DNA of 64,000 nucleotides from Azospirillum lipoferum (GTDB lineage Bacteria; Pseudomonadota; Alphaproteobacteria; Azospirillales; Azospirillaceae): contig NZ_JALJXJ010000017.1 in assembly GCF_024170005.1 (NCBI RefSeq), forward strand, positions 62,001-126,000, written 5' to 3'. Both the position numbers and the translations under genes were made by a program. The notes beneath the pieces were generated by a model, which did not search any database, was not told the DNA's origin, and worked only from the letters and a program-made list of their open reading frames with translations. The first letter of the stretch is position 1. Each line of letters opens with the position of its first letter. Of the stretch, positions 44,654-55,100 are shown in pieces.

Positions 44654-45349
44654 ATGTCCGGCAGCCTGGAACGGTTGGTCTTCACCGCCTACAGCGACGC
44701 CAACTTCAACACGCAGGTCGGCAAGCCGTTCTCGGCGTGGATCAACCCAGCCAGCTACAAGCACGACTACGCCATCCTCTACACCGACCGTCAGGCGCCC
44801 GGCGCTCCCGGCCCGTCGCCCGAATTCAACCGCGTCGGGCCGGAAAGCGTTTCCTTCGAGCTGGTGTTCGACACCACCGGGGTCGTCCCGCCGCCGGTGC
44901 CCGGCACCCCGCTGCCGTCCGACGGAGTTGCCGGCCTGATCAGCCAGTTCAGGGCTCTGTTCGGAACGACCAACGGCTCGACCCATCGGCCCAACTACGC
45001 CAAGGTCTCTTGGGCGCAGCTCCAGTTCCAGGGCGTGCTGAGCCAGATGAACACGGTCTATTCCCTGTTCAAGCCCGACGGCACACCGATCCGCGCCAAG
45101 ATGTCGGTCACCTTCCTCGCCTTCACCAGCGAGGTGCAGCTCGCCAAGCAGGCGAACATGGCATCCCCCGACATGACGCATCTGGTGACGGTGGTGGCCG
45201 GCGACACGCTGCCGCTGCTGTGCCACCGCATCTATGGCGACAGCCGCTATTACATCAGCATCGCCGCCTACAACGGCCTGTCCGATTTCCGCCGGCTGCG
45301 GCCCGGGTCGCAGATCGTCTTCCCTCCGTTGGCCGGAACCGCCGCATGA
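44654..45349 (+). CDS. eCIS tube-baseplate adaptor with LysM domain (Pvc7-like)
   Basis: A 231-residue protein. Residues 1-165 form the CIS-tube N-terminal domain (LERLVFTAYSDANF, FNRVGPESVSFELVFDTTGV, YAKVSWAQLQFQGVL, VTFLAFTSE). Residues 176-226 form a LysM module (LVTVVAGDTLPLLCHRIYGD, ending LRPGSQIVFPP). In known particles this protein joins the tube to the spike complex in the baseplate. The stop overlaps the VgrG start (ATGA). Confidence 0.88.
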   Translation: MSGSLERLVFTAYSDANFNTQVGKPFSAWINPASYKHDYAILYTDRQAPGAPGPSPEFNRVGPESVSFELVFDTTGVVPPPVPGTPLPSDGVAGLISQFRALFGTTNGSTHRPNYAKVSWAQLQFQGVLSQMNTVYSLFKPDGTPIRAKMSVTFLAFTSEVQLAKQANMASPDMTHLVTVVAGDTLPLLCHRIYGDSRYYISIAAYNGLSDFRRLRPGSQIVFPPLAGTAA

Positions 45350-47145
45350 CCGCCCCCTCTCCCGCGCAATTGGCCGGCGCGCTCGTTTCCTGGACGATCA
45401 GCGCCGACGGCAAGCCGCTCGACAGTTCGTACCAGGTGGTGTCGATCGACGTCTGGACCGACGTCAACAAGCTGCCCAAGGCGCGGCTGGTCATCTCCGA
45501 CGGCGACCCGGCGGCGCAGACCTTCCCGATCAGCGAGACGGCGGCGCTCATCCCCGGCGCCGCGCTGGAGATTTCGCTGGGCTACGACCAGTCCGTCACC
45601 CAGGTGTTCTCCGGCATCGTCTACCGGCAGGGGCTGGAGATCGCGCAGAACGGCTCGTCGCGTCTGGTGGTGGAGGCGACCGACAAGGCCATGGCGATGA
45701 CGCTGGCCCGGCGGAACGCCGTGTTCGAGACGATGACCGACAGCCAGCTGATCCAGAAACTGATCGGGCAGTCGGGCCTCACCGCCAGGGTCGCTTCGAC
45801 CAGCACCGTCCAGCCGGTCATCGTGCAGTACTACTGCTCGGACTGGGACCTGATGCTGATCCGCGCCCAGCTCAACGGCATGGTGGTGACCGCGGCCGGC
45901 GGCACGGTGACGGTGGCCGTCCCGGACACGTCGAAGGCGCCGGTGCTGACCCTGGCCTACGGTCAGTCGATCCTGGATTTCCGGGCCGAAATGGACGCCT
46001 CCACCCAATACACGGCGGCAGCGATCAAGAGCTATGCCTGGGATCCGGCGACGCAGCAGCTCACCGCCTCCGGCCAGGCCAGCACCGGAGTGACGACGCC
46101 CGGCAACCTGTCGTCCGACCAGTTGGCCAAGGTCTTCGACATCACGCAATACACCCAGCAGAGCGCCGGCACGCTTCCGCAGGCCGACCTCACCGACTGG
46201 TCGTCGGCGGAGCTGTTGAAGGCGCGCCTCAGCAAGATCCGCGGCAGCGTGCGTTTCCAGGGCAGCGCGCTGGTCACGCCGGGGGCGATGGTGACGCTGG
46301 CCGGGCTGGGCGACCGCTTCAACGGCAACGGCTATGTCTCGGGGCTGCACCACCGGGTCGCCGACGGTCTGTGGCTGACCTCGATCGAACTGGGCCTGTC
46401 GCCGCTGTGGTTCGCCGCCACGACGCCCCAGGTCGCCGCCCCCGGCGCTGCCGGCCAGCTTCCGCCGGTCGCCAATCTGCAGACCGCCCTGGTGCTGAAG
46501 ACCTCGGACGATCCGGACGGCGAGTTCCGCGTCCAGGTGCAGCTCCCGCTGCTGCAGGCGGGCAGCCAGGGGGTGTGGGCGCGGCTGGGCAGCTTCTACG
46601 CCTCGAACGGCATCGGCGCCGAATTCTACCCGGAGGTCGGGGACGAGGTGGTCGTCGCCTTCATGAACGGTGATCCGCGTTTCCCGGTGATCGTCGGCAG
46701 CCTCTACAGCAAGAAGAACCCGCCGCCGGTCACCCCCGACGCCAAGAACAACCAGAAGACCATCGTCACCCGCAGCAAACTGCGCATCGACTTCTTCGAG
46801 GAGGACAAGGCGATCGCCATCGCCACGCCCGGCGGCCACAGCATCCGCCTCGACGACAAGGCCAAGACCATCACCATCAAGGATCTGAACGGCAACACCA
46901 TGACCATGGCGCCGGGTGGCATCACCGCCAGCAGCGCCGCCGACATGACGCTGGAGGCGAAGGGCAACATCGCGATCAACGCGCAGGGCAACCTGACGCT
47001 GAAGGCGAACGCCAACGTCTCGGTCGCCGGGCTCCAGATCGACGCCAAGGCCGACACCACCTTCGCCGCGCAGGGTTCGGCCGAAGCCAAGCTGACCTCG
47101 GCCGCCATGGTGCAGATCCAGGGCGGCCTGGTGAAGATCAACTGA
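45346..47145 (+). CDS. eCIS spike protein, VgrG-like (Pvc8)
   Basis: A 599-residue spike. The N-terminal 370 residues match the gp27-like hub (YQVVSIDVWTDVNKLPKARL, LVVEATDKAMAMTLARRNAV, YYCSDWDLMLIRAQ). Residues 380-455 are the gp5 OB-fold (VQVQLPLLQAGSQGVWARLG, YPEVGDEVVVAFMNGDPRFP). Residues 490-599 are a beta-helix of short repeats (GGHSIRLDDKAKTITIKDLN and similar) forming the needle. No effector domain is fused to the C terminus. It begins at the ATG overlapping the adaptor stop. Confidence 0.92.
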   Translation: MTAPSPAQLAGALVSWTISADGKPLDSSYQVVSIDVWTDVNKLPKARLVISDGDPAAQTFPISETAALIPGAALEISLGYDQSVTQVFSGIVYRQGLEIAQNGSSRLVVEATDKAMAMTLARRNAVFETMTDSQLIQKLIGQSGLTARVASTSTVQPVIVQYYCSDWDLMLIRAQLNGMVVTAAGGTVTVAVPDTSKAPVLTLAYGQSILDFRAEMDASTQYTAAAIKSYAWDPATQQLTASGQASTGVTTPGNLSSDQLAKVFDITQYTQQSAGTLPQADLTDWSSAELLKARLSKIRGSVRFQGSALVTPGAMVTLAGLGDRFNGNGYVSGLHHRVADGLWLTSIELGLSPLWFAATTPQVAAPGAAGQLPPVANLQTALVLKTSDDPDGEFRVQVQLPLLQAGSQGVWARLGSFYASNGIGAEFYPEVGDEVVVAFMNGDPRFPVIVGSLYSKKNPPPVTPDAKNNQKTIVTRSKLRIDFFEEDKAIAIATPGGHSIRLDDKAKTITIKDLNGNTMTMAPGGITASSAADMTLEAKGNIAINAQGNLTLKANANVSVAGLQIDAKADTTFAAQGSAEAKLTSAAMVQIQGGLVKIN

Positions 47146-47170
47146 GCGACCGCCAACGGAGACCCCCTGC

Positions 47171-47470
47171 ATGCCGCCCGCCGCCCGCCTGACCGACATG
47201 CACAGCTGCCCGATGGTGACGCCGGGCGTGCCGCCCATTCCCCATGTCGGCGGACCGCTGACCGGACCCGGCATGCCGACCGTGCTGATCGGCGGCCTGC
47301 CCGCCGCCTGCGTCGGCGACCTGTGCGTCTGCGTCGGGCCGCCGGACACCATCGTCAAGGGCTCCGCCACCGTGCTGATCGGTGGACGGCCGGCGGCCCG
47401 GATGGGCGACAGCACGGCGCATGGCGGTACCGTCGTGCTCGGCTTTCCCACCGTGCTGATCGGGGGCTGA
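47171..47470 (+). CDS. eCIS spike tip, PAAR protein (Pvc10)
   Basis: A 99-residue PAAR protein, the sharp tip of the spike. It starts PPAARLTDMHSCPM (the Pro-Ala-Ala-Arg signature with zinc-ligand His and Cys) and continues with PTVLIGG, ATVLIGGRPAARMGDSTAHGG repeats. It carries no extra effector domain. Confidence 0.93.
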   Translation: MPPAARLTDMHSCPMVTPGVPPIPHVGGPLTGPGMPTVLIGGLPAACVGDLCVCVGPPDTIVKGSATVLIGGRPAARMGDSTAHGGTVVLGFPTVLIGG

Positions 47471-47473
47471 CCG

Positions 47474-47902
47474 ATGGCGGACGACACCGAACAGGACTTT
47501 CTCGGGACCGGCTGGAGCTTCCCGCCGACCTTCAACCGGCACAGCTCCTCGGTGGTGATGAGCAGCGACGTGCAGAACATCAAGGAAAGCCTGTGGGTGC
47601 TGCTGTCGACCAGCCTGGGTGAACGGCTGATGCTCGCCACCTACGGCACCACCCTGCGCGACCGGGTGTTCGACAGCCTCACCGAAACGCTGATAAACCA
47701 GATCAAGTCGGAGTTGATGAAGGCGATCGTCGATTGGGAACCGCGCATCGACGTGCTGAGCATCGCGGTGCAGGAGGAGGCACCGCTGCAGGGTCTGGTC
47801 ACCATCCTGATCGACTTCGTCGTCCGCAGCACCAACGTGCGCAGCAACCTCGTCTATCCCTTCTACCTGACCGAGGCGACGCTGCCCTCGCCGGCGCTGT
47901 GA
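47474..47902 (+). CDS. eCIS baseplate wedge protein, gp25/GPW type (Pvc9)
   Basis: A 142-residue protein with the gp25 pattern: FLGTGWSFPPTF at the start, VVMSSDVQNIKESLWVLLST, then LGERLMLATYGTTLRDRVFD with the EPR motif region DWEPRIDVLSIAV. It links the sheath to the baseplate. It begins three bases after the PAAR stop. Confidence 0.92.
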   Translation: MADDTEQDFLGTGWSFPPTFNRHSSSVVMSSDVQNIKESLWVLLSTSLGERLMLATYGTTLRDRVFDSLTETLINQIKSELMKAIVDWEPRIDVLSIAVQEEAPLQGLVTILIDFVVRSTNVRSNLVYPFYLTEATLPSPAL

Positions 47903-47913
47903 AGGGGTAAGGA

Positions 47914-50900
47914 ATGTCCGCCCCCCACCCCGACCTGCTCGTCCTCAACGCGGTGGCGACCAGCCAGCGCGACCGGCTGCGGTCGGCACCGGCACCGGAG
48001 CGGGTGCAGGCCGACGGGCGCAGTTTGGCCCAGCTGCTGTCCTTCGCCGTCGATTACGGGCGGCTGATCACCTTCTACGACCTGACCAACCTGCCGGATG
48101 GCGACTGGTCGGCGTTCTTCTCGGGTGATCCCAGCATCGCGCTGGCCCTCCAGGTCGGCCTCGACATCCGCGGCTTCGAGGCGGACTTCGACCGTCTTGC
48201 CGACGCCCTGCGCGATGCCCCCAGCCTTGAGGCACAGCGGCGGGCCGCCGACGCGCTGGTCCTCGCCGTGCTGCGGCTGGTCCGGCTGATCGAGACCGAT
48301 GCCGATTCCAGTTCGATCGAGAGCACGCTCGGCGCCGCCATCGCCTCGCGGCACCGCGGGCAACTCGCCGCTCCGGCGCAGCAGCTGATCGCCCATCTCG
48401 GCGGCAACCCGTTGGAACACGGGCTGCGCCGCGCCTGGACGGGGATCGAACGGGGGTGGGCCGACCGGCTGGCGGACCTGCTGGGGGATCTGGCCGAGGC
48501 GCTGCTGGGCGTTCTCGAGCAGGGCCGTGCCGCCGCCTGCACCCGGCTCGAGGCATCGCTCGAGGCCCAGGGCCACCAGCCACAGGCGGCGCTCTACAAT
48601 GCCTTCACCATGCTGTTCCGGCATGCCCAGGACACGGTCAACCGCTTTCCGGAACGGCTGGTGCGCTTCTACGACGTGGACGTCCTGCACCAGGATCGCC
48701 GTGACGGCAGCGCCGATCGGGTCTATCTTGCCTTCACCCCGGCCAAAGGCGTCATCCAGGCATCGGCACCCAAGGGCACCGTCTTCACCGCCGGCAGCGA
48801 CGCTTCGGGCCAACCCGTTCAGTATACCCTCGACCAGGCGGTGTCGGTGGGGACCGCCGCCGTCGCCGCCCTGCGCACGCTGACCGTGACGCGGGAATCG
48901 CCGCAGTCGTCGGCCGTCCCCCTTCCCGCCACGCCGCTGCCGGCACAGGTGCTCGGCGGCGTCGCCGTCCTGTCGCAGACTCCGCCGCTGATCGCCGAAC
49001 CGTTCCCGCTGTTCGGCGCCGAGGAGGCGGGCACCGACGGCGCGCTGGTCTCGACCGCCGCCAGCCTCGGCTTCGCGCTGGCCAGCCCGACGCTGGAGCT
49101 GGCCGGCGGCCAGCGGACCGTCAGCCTCGGCCTCTCCTTCGCAGCCGACGGGCTGGCGGCGGCCGAAGCCCTGCTGGCGCCGCTGGGCGGCGATCCGGCG
49201 GCCCTGCTGGCGCAGGTTCTCGCCGCCGCCTTCGCCCTGCGCTATTCGACCGCCGGCGGCTGGATGCCGGTGGCGGGCTATACGGTGACCGCACCGGCCA
49301 CGGGCCAGAATGCCTTCACCCTCGCCTTCGCGCTGACGGCCGACGCCGCCCCGTTCGTCGCCCTGTCCTCCACCCCGCCGGTCAAGACCGCCCTGCCGGT
49401 GTCGGAAGGGGTGGTGCCCGACGACACGCTGCCGGTGCTGGTCGCCGACCTCCTCCAGACCAGGGTGACCATCGGCGCGCCGGCCGGGCCGGTCGATCTC
49501 TATCCCTACGCCGTACTGAACGGGCTGGCTTTGACCGGACTGACGATCGCGGTGGCGGTGGACGGGCTGACCGACCTGACGCTGACGACTCCCGGCGGCA
49601 GGGCGTCCGCGGATCAGCCCTTCACGCCGTTCGGGTCGCCGCCGGTACAGGGGGCCGCCCTCGACGTCGCCGCGCCGGAGCTGTTCATCAAGACGCTGGA
49701 CCGCCTGTCGATGCGGATCGGCTGGTACGGGCTGCCGGTGCAGACGACCGGCTTCTACGGCTACTATTCCGCCTATGTGATCGACGCCGATGGCGTGAAG
49801 CACCCGCCCGGCTCGCTGTTCGACAACCAGTCGTTCCGGGCGTCCTTCAGCGTGGTGAACCCCGGCCTGTGGACGATCGGTCAGGCTGCCGGCACGGATC
49901 CCGCTCAGGACGGGACGGCGGATGACCCGCCCTACCTGTTCCGCACGGTGAAGGACGCGTCGCCCGCCGATGGCGAGACGGACAATGCCGATGCGGATGG
50001 CGGCACGACTGGCGATGGAGCGGCCGGAAACACCGTCCCCGACAGCCGGGGACGGCTGTCCCCGGAAACGGTTCTGGCGGCGCCCGCCATCGTCCAGACC
50101 GCCCCGCCGGACTATTACGACCCGGCCTCCTCCGCCTTGCGGCTTGCCCTTGCCGAACCGGACTATGCCTTCGGCAACACGCTCTTTTCCGCCAACACCA
50201 TGGCGGCGTCGGTCGAACTGACCGCGGCGGCATCGGCATGCGCCCAGAAATGCAGCCGCCCCGGTCCGGCCCTGGCGGCGATGCTGGACCCACTGCTCGC
50301 CACCATCGGGCAGGCCTCCGACAAATCCTTCGTGCAGAGCGTCGGAATGGCGCTCCAGCAGGCGCTGTCGCAGATGGTCGGTGCCGGCGTGGCGGCCGCC
50401 CAGGATGCGATCTCCGACAGCGGCGCCCCGCCCGACCAGCAGTCGGCATGGCGGGACAGTCTGGCGGCGGCGCTCAACGGGCAGACGCAGCGCCCGCTGT
50501 CCGGCCGCAGGTCCGCCGCCACGGATCCGGCGGCGGCGCTCACGCAGCTGTCGCAGTGGATCGCCGCGAACGGCACCGCCCTCGGCACCGGCGCGCAACC
50601 TGATCTCGGTGTGGCGCGGACGCTGGCCACAAGCGGCGGCACGCTCGCCGCCACCTGGACGGCTGCACAGGGGCAGCCGGTTCCGGCCGCGCGCCAGACA
50701 ATGACCGGCGCGGTGCAGACGGCCAAGGCCGACCTCGACGCCGCCGAGGCCGACCGCTCCAGCGGCTGCCTGCAACGGTGCCTGGATGGACAGCCGACGA
50801 ACGGCTTCCCCAACCAGCCCTGGCTGCCTCAGATGGCCGGCCTCAGCGTCTCCTACGGCGCCGCCACGGCGCTGCCGGACGACCGGGCGAGCGTCTATTT

Positions 50901-52110
50901 CCATCTGCTGCCGTTCGATGGGGTGGCGGCGGCGGGCTGGCCGTCGGATGCCGCGTCAAATGCCGGCGTGCCCCTGCTGGCGCCGATGCCGCAGGATGGC
51001 GCGCTGTTCATCGGGCTGTCGGCGCAGGACGGCCAGCTGGCGCTGCTATTCTCCCTGGCGCCCGGCGAAGAGGGCTGGCCCGAGGAGGCGCCGCCGGTCA
51101 GCTGGTCGCAGGCGGTGGGGGCGGAATGGGCGGAATGGACGCCGCTGACGCCGTTGCGCGACGACACCAACGGGCTGCACAACTCCGGCATCGTCACCTT
51201 CGAGCTGGCCGCCGCCCCGGCAGCCCTATCCGATGCCGCCGCTTCCGCAGGCGCCACGTCGGCGACCGCCCCGACGGTGTGGCTGCGCGCCGCCGTCGAT
51301 GCCGACACCGATGTCTTCCCGCTCCTGGCCGATCTCGTCACCAATGCCGGCACCGCGAGTTGGATCGGACCCGGCGGCGCGGACTCGCTGGGCACCCCGC
51401 TCAAGGCCGGCACGATCACCGCCAGCGCCGCTAAGCTGCCGGACATCGCCACCGTCAGCCAGCCCCTGCCCTCCTTCGGCGGCCGGCCGGTGGCGACGGG
51501 CAAGGGGTTCGAGATGTGGATGGCCGAGCGGCTGCGCCACAAGGGGTTCGGCGTACAGTCCTGGGACTACGCGCGTCTTGCGCTGGCGGAGTTCCCGGCG
51601 CTGTGTCAGGTGGCCGTGGTGCCGGCGGCCAACGGCGACGGAACGCCGGCCCCCGGCACGGTGTGGGTCGTCGCGGTGCCGGGGCCGGCGACGCAGGGCG
51701 TCTCCGACCCGACCGAGCCGACCTGCGACACCGCGACACTCGGCCAGATCCACGACCTTCTGGCGACGCGCATCAGCCCGTTCATCAAGCTCGGCGTCAG
51801 CAACCCGCCCTATCAGCGGATGAAGGTAACCGCCAGACTGGTGTTCAGCGACCAGGACACGGTCGAGGCCAGCATCCAGCGTCTGAACGACGAGTTGATT
51901 CGTTTCCTGTCGCCATGGCCGGACCCGGCGTCCGGACCCCGGCCGGACAACTACTACACGGCCGATGCGGTGGCGCGCTTCATCCGTCACCGGCCCTACG
52001 TGCTGGGCATCCTGTCCTTCGACTACGCACCCGACCCGTCGCCGGCCGTCCCCGGCTGGTCCTATCTCACCTCGGCCTTGGCGCATGCGCTGACCGGCGA
52101 GGCGCCATGA
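47914..52110 (+). CDS. eCIS baseplate J-like protein (Pvc11)
   Basis: A 1398-residue wedge protein, large for the family. The N-terminal 100 residues (QLLSFAVDYGRLITFYDLTN) and the C-terminal part (about 1180-1390: AERLRHKGFGVQSWDYARLA, VWVVAVPG, ISPFIKLGVSNPPYQRMKV, ARFIRHRPYVLGILSFDY) are typical of eCIS baseplate J proteins. The middle is Ala-rich and variable, with a CxxxC pair in ACAQKCSR (about 771-775) and in SSGCLQRCLDG (about 953). AAGGGGTAAGGA precedes the start; its stop overlaps the next start. Confidence 0.88.
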   Translation: MSAPHPDLLVLNAVATSQRDRLRSAPAPERVQADGRSLAQLLSFAVDYGRLITFYDLTNLPDGDWSAFFSGDPSIALALQVGLDIRGFEADFDRLADALRDAPSLEAQRRAADALVLAVLRLVRLIETDADSSSIESTLGAAIASRHRGQLAAPAQQLIAHLGGNPLEHGLRRAWTGIERGWADRLADLLGDLAEALLGVLEQGRAAACTRLEASLEAQGHQPQAALYNAFTMLFRHAQDTVNRFPERLVRFYDVDVLHQDRRDGSADRVYLAFTPAKGVIQASAPKGTVFTAGSDASGQPVQYTLDQAVSVGTAAVAALRTLTVTRESPQSSAVPLPATPLPAQVLGGVAVLSQTPPLIAEPFPLFGAEEAGTDGALVSTAASLGFALASPTLELAGGQRTVSLGLSFAADGLAAAEALLAPLGGDPAALLAQVLAAAFALRYSTAGGWMPVAGYTVTAPATGQNAFTLAFALTADAAPFVALSSTPPVKTALPVSEGVVPDDTLPVLVADLLQTRVTIGAPAGPVDLYPYAVLNGLALTGLTIAVAVDGLTDLTLTTPGGRASADQPFTPFGSPPVQGAALDVAAPELFIKTLDRLSMRIGWYGLPVQTTGFYGYYSAYVIDADGVKHPPGSLFDNQSFRASFSVVNPGLWTIGQAAGTDPAQDGTADDPPYLFRTVKDASPADGETDNADADGGTTGDGAAGNTVPDSRGRLSPETVLAAPAIVQTAPPDYYDPASSALRLALAEPDYAFGNTLFSANTMAASVELTAAASACAQKCSRPGPALAAMLDPLLATIGQASDKSFVQSVGMALQQALSQMVGAGVAAAQDAISDSGAPPDQQSAWRDSLAAALNGQTQRPLSGRRSAATDPAAALTQLSQWIAANGTALGTGAQPDLGVARTLATSGGTLAATWTAAQGQPVPAARQTMTGAVQTAKADLDAAEADRSSGCLQRCLDGQPTNGFPNQPWLPQMAGLSVSYGAATALPDDRASVYFHLLPFDGVAAAGWPSDAASNAGVPLLAPMPQDGALFIGLSAQDGQLALLFSLAPGEEGWPEEAPPVSWSQAVGAEWAEWTPLTPLRDDTNGLHNSGIVTFELAAAPAALSDAAASAGATSATAPTVWLRAAVDADTDVFPLLADLVTNAGTASWIGPGGADSLGTPLKAGTITASAAKLPDIATVSQPLPSFGGRPVATGKGFEMWMAERLRHKGFGVQSWDYARLALAEFPALCQVAVVPAANGDGTPAPGTVWVVAVPGPATQGVSDPTEPTCDTATLGQIHDLLATRISPFIKLGVSNPPYQRMKVTARLVFSDQDTVEASIQRLNDELIRFLSPWPDPASGPRPDNYYTADAVARFIRHRPYVLGILSFDYAPDPSPAVPGWSYLTSALAHALTGEAP

Positions 52111-55100
52111 CACGCGAGGTGACCGGAAAGCCGAACAGCATTCCGCGGACGCTGCCGACCGCCGCCGGCCTCAGCTATTCCGGGCTGCGGGCCGAGGGCA
52201 CCCGGCTGGTGCAGGCCATGTCGGGCCAGATCTGGACCGACTACAACTACTCCGATCCCGGCGTCACCATCCTCGAACAGCTCTGCTACGCGCTGACCGA
52301 GCTGTCGTTCCGCGCCGACTTCCCGGTGGCCGATCTGCTCGGCGCGCCGGCCACCGGCGCCGTGGCCCTGTGGCGTCAGGCGCTCTATCCGGCCCGCGCC
52401 ATCATGCCGGTCAACCCGGTGACCAGCGGCGACCTGCGGCGGCTGATCATCGACCGCGTGCCCGGGGTCGGGAACGCCTGGTTCACGCCCTGCCCACCGG
52501 CGGAGGTGCAGGGGGTCTCCGGTCTCTACCGCCTTTCCCTGCTCGTGCCCTCGCAGGACCCCTGCTGTTCCGGCAACGACGACCGCCTGAAGGCCATCGT
52601 CGAGCGCGCGCGGACGACCTATGCCGCCCACCGCGCCCTGTGCGAGGATGTCGAGAGCATCGTCCTCCTCGCCCCGCTGGCCACGGTGGTCGAGGCCGAC
52701 GTCCAGCTCGACGACGGCGCCGACCCCAACGCCGTGATGGCACGGCTCCTGTTCGGGCTCGGCCTGCGGCTGGCGCCGGAGCCGAAGCGGGCGCCGCTCG
52801 ATGCACTGCTCGCCGCCGGACGCACGACATCGGAGATCTTCACCGGCCCACTGATGCTGCGCGGCTTCATCGCCGACGAGCAGTTGACGCCCTTCCCGGC
52901 CGTGATGCCGGTCGATGATCTGCTGCAGACGATGGCCGAGACGGCGGGCGTGCTGTCGGTTCCCGCCCTGTCGGTGCGGATCGACGGCGATCCGCGGACC
53001 TACGCGCCGGGCGACCTCGTTTCCGTCCCGGAGGGGCGCGTGCTCTGGCTGGCCGAAGGGCCGTGCGACGGCTCCTATCCCATCCGGCTGTGGCGCGGCG
53101 ATGTACTGTGCCAGCCCAATCCGGGGAAGGTGCGCCGCCGCCTCGACCGGCTGTGGGCGGCGCAGCGGCGCACCTACGATCTGTGGCCGGAATACGCCCG
53201 GCATTACGCGCCGCCACGCGGCCGCAGCTGGAACCCCGCGGCCTACAGCTCGGTGCAGGACCAGTTCCCGCTGGTCTACGGCATCGGCGAGTACGGGCTG
53301 CCGTCCAACGCGCCGGCCTCCCGTCAGGCGCGCGCCAAGCAGCTCAAGGGCTATCTGATGGTCTTCGACCAGCTGATGGCCAACTACTTCAGCCAGCTCG
53401 CCTTCCTGCGCCACTTGTTCTCGATCACGACGGGCGGCGGCTCCACCTACGCCTGGCAATCGCTGGAGCACATCGTGCCCGACGCGGCGCCGTTGCTGCG
53501 TCCCGATTACCGCGAGGGCCTGGAGCGGCTGGTCGCCGCGGACGACCCGGTGGCGGCCCGGCAGTCGGCCATCCTCGACCTGCTGCTGTCGCTCTACGCC
53601 GAATCGTTGACGGCACCAGCCCATGCCGCCTGCAGCTGTGGTGGCGATCGGCAGCAGACGGAGCTGGTCGAGGCGAAGCGGGCACTTCTCGCCCGCACCG
53701 TACCCGCCACGCGCGACCGTGGCCGCGGCTTCGACTATCTGCGGCCTCAGCCGGGCGACGGGATCGCCGGGCTGGAGGTGCGCGCCCGCATCGAACTGGC
53801 GGTGCTCGACGCCTCGCTGCACGGCAATCAGCCACAGATGGTCGCCGATCCCGGCGACGCCGATTTCGGACGCCGTCTGACGGCGGACGAGACGACGGCG
53901 GTGGAACGGGACTTCCTGCCCATCACTCCCGGCAGCGCAGACATCGACGGAGCGGACGACCATGGGGCGCCGTTGACCGGCCGGCGGATCACCGCCGCGC
54001 TGTGGCCGGCGCTGGCCGACGCCCGGCGCTACCGCATCGGACTGCTGTACCGCGACGGCGCCGTCTGCCTGACCTGCCGGGACAATGACGGCGTCTGGTG
54101 GCTGCTGGGCGAACATTCCGGCGTCGCCGAGGCCATCGCCGCCGCCGACCGCCTGATCCGCGCCGCGGGCGGCCGCCATACGCAGCTCACCATCGTCGAA
54201 TGGACGCTGCTGCGCTACGCGATGCACGGGCCGTGGGACGAATGGCAGACCGGCGGGCAAGGCCACGGGAACCACCGGGGCACTGGCGGAACGTTCAGCT
54301 TCCGCGTCAGCGCCGTTCTGGCCGTGCATGAGGACGAGCGCCGCGACGCCGGCTGGCGCAGCGGGGCCGAGGCGATCCTGCGCGCCAATGTCCCAGCCCA
54401 TATCGTCCTCGATTGCCTGTTTCTCGACCATCGCCGGCTGCGCCGCTTCCGAAGGCTGTACGAAGCGTGGGCCGAGGCGCTGCGCGCCGGGCCGCCGGGC
54501 CGCCGGGCCGAGACAAGCCGGCGCCTGGCGCACTTCCTGGACGAGGCGGCGCCCCGTCCCGTCCCGACGCCTGCCCCTGCGCCGTCAGCGGCCCCGCCTC
54601 CGACAGCGACACCGGCGCCAACCTCCACGCCATCACCGGCGCCCGATCCCACCCCGGAGCCTGAACCGCCCCCCATCGAGCCGGCAGCGGAACCGATGCC
54701 GATGCCCGCGGCGACGGCGCAGACAACATCGGAAACACGCCAGCAGGTCCGCTTCCCACCGCGGCGCGCGCCGGCACCAGGCGTCACGCCCGCCCCGGAA
54801 CAAGCCCCGGAGCCCTCGGAGCCGACACCGGACGCCCCACCGGAGCGGCGCTGGTGGCAGTTCTGGCGCCGATCCAAGGCGACTCCCCCTCCGCCGACCA
54901 AACCGCCGGCGCCGCCCGATCAGACAGCAGCAGACAGCCCGGACCGGCGCACCGCGTCGCTGGCCGGGCGGGTCGTCGCGGCGACGCCAGGGGCCGCGGG
55001 ATTCGACACCGACACGGTGCTGACGGCCGCCACCGCCCGGGCGTTCGCCGCGGACGGCTTCCAGTTCGCCATCCGCTACCTGTCGCGCGACGCGATCCAG

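Noticed and set aside
45346..47145. VgrG-like spike as a carrier of a fused effector
   Set aside because: The C terminus ends with the beta-helix needle repeats and no additional domain follows.
45268..47640. A 790-codon minus-strand frame across the VgrG, PAAR and gp25 genes
   Set aside because: It covers three well-supported plus-strand genes, matches no family and has the composition of a GC-driven shadow.
47863..50904. A 1013-codon open frame on the minus strand opposite the baseplate J gene
   Set aside because: It has an Arg/Gly-rich, low-complexity product with no motif and lies antisense to a clear J gene. Long antisense frames are expected at this GC content.
52062..54533. An 823-codon minus-strand frame opposite the Pvc12-like gene
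   Set aside because: It is the antisense shadow of the third-codon-position bias of the real gene; no motif or ribosome site supports it.
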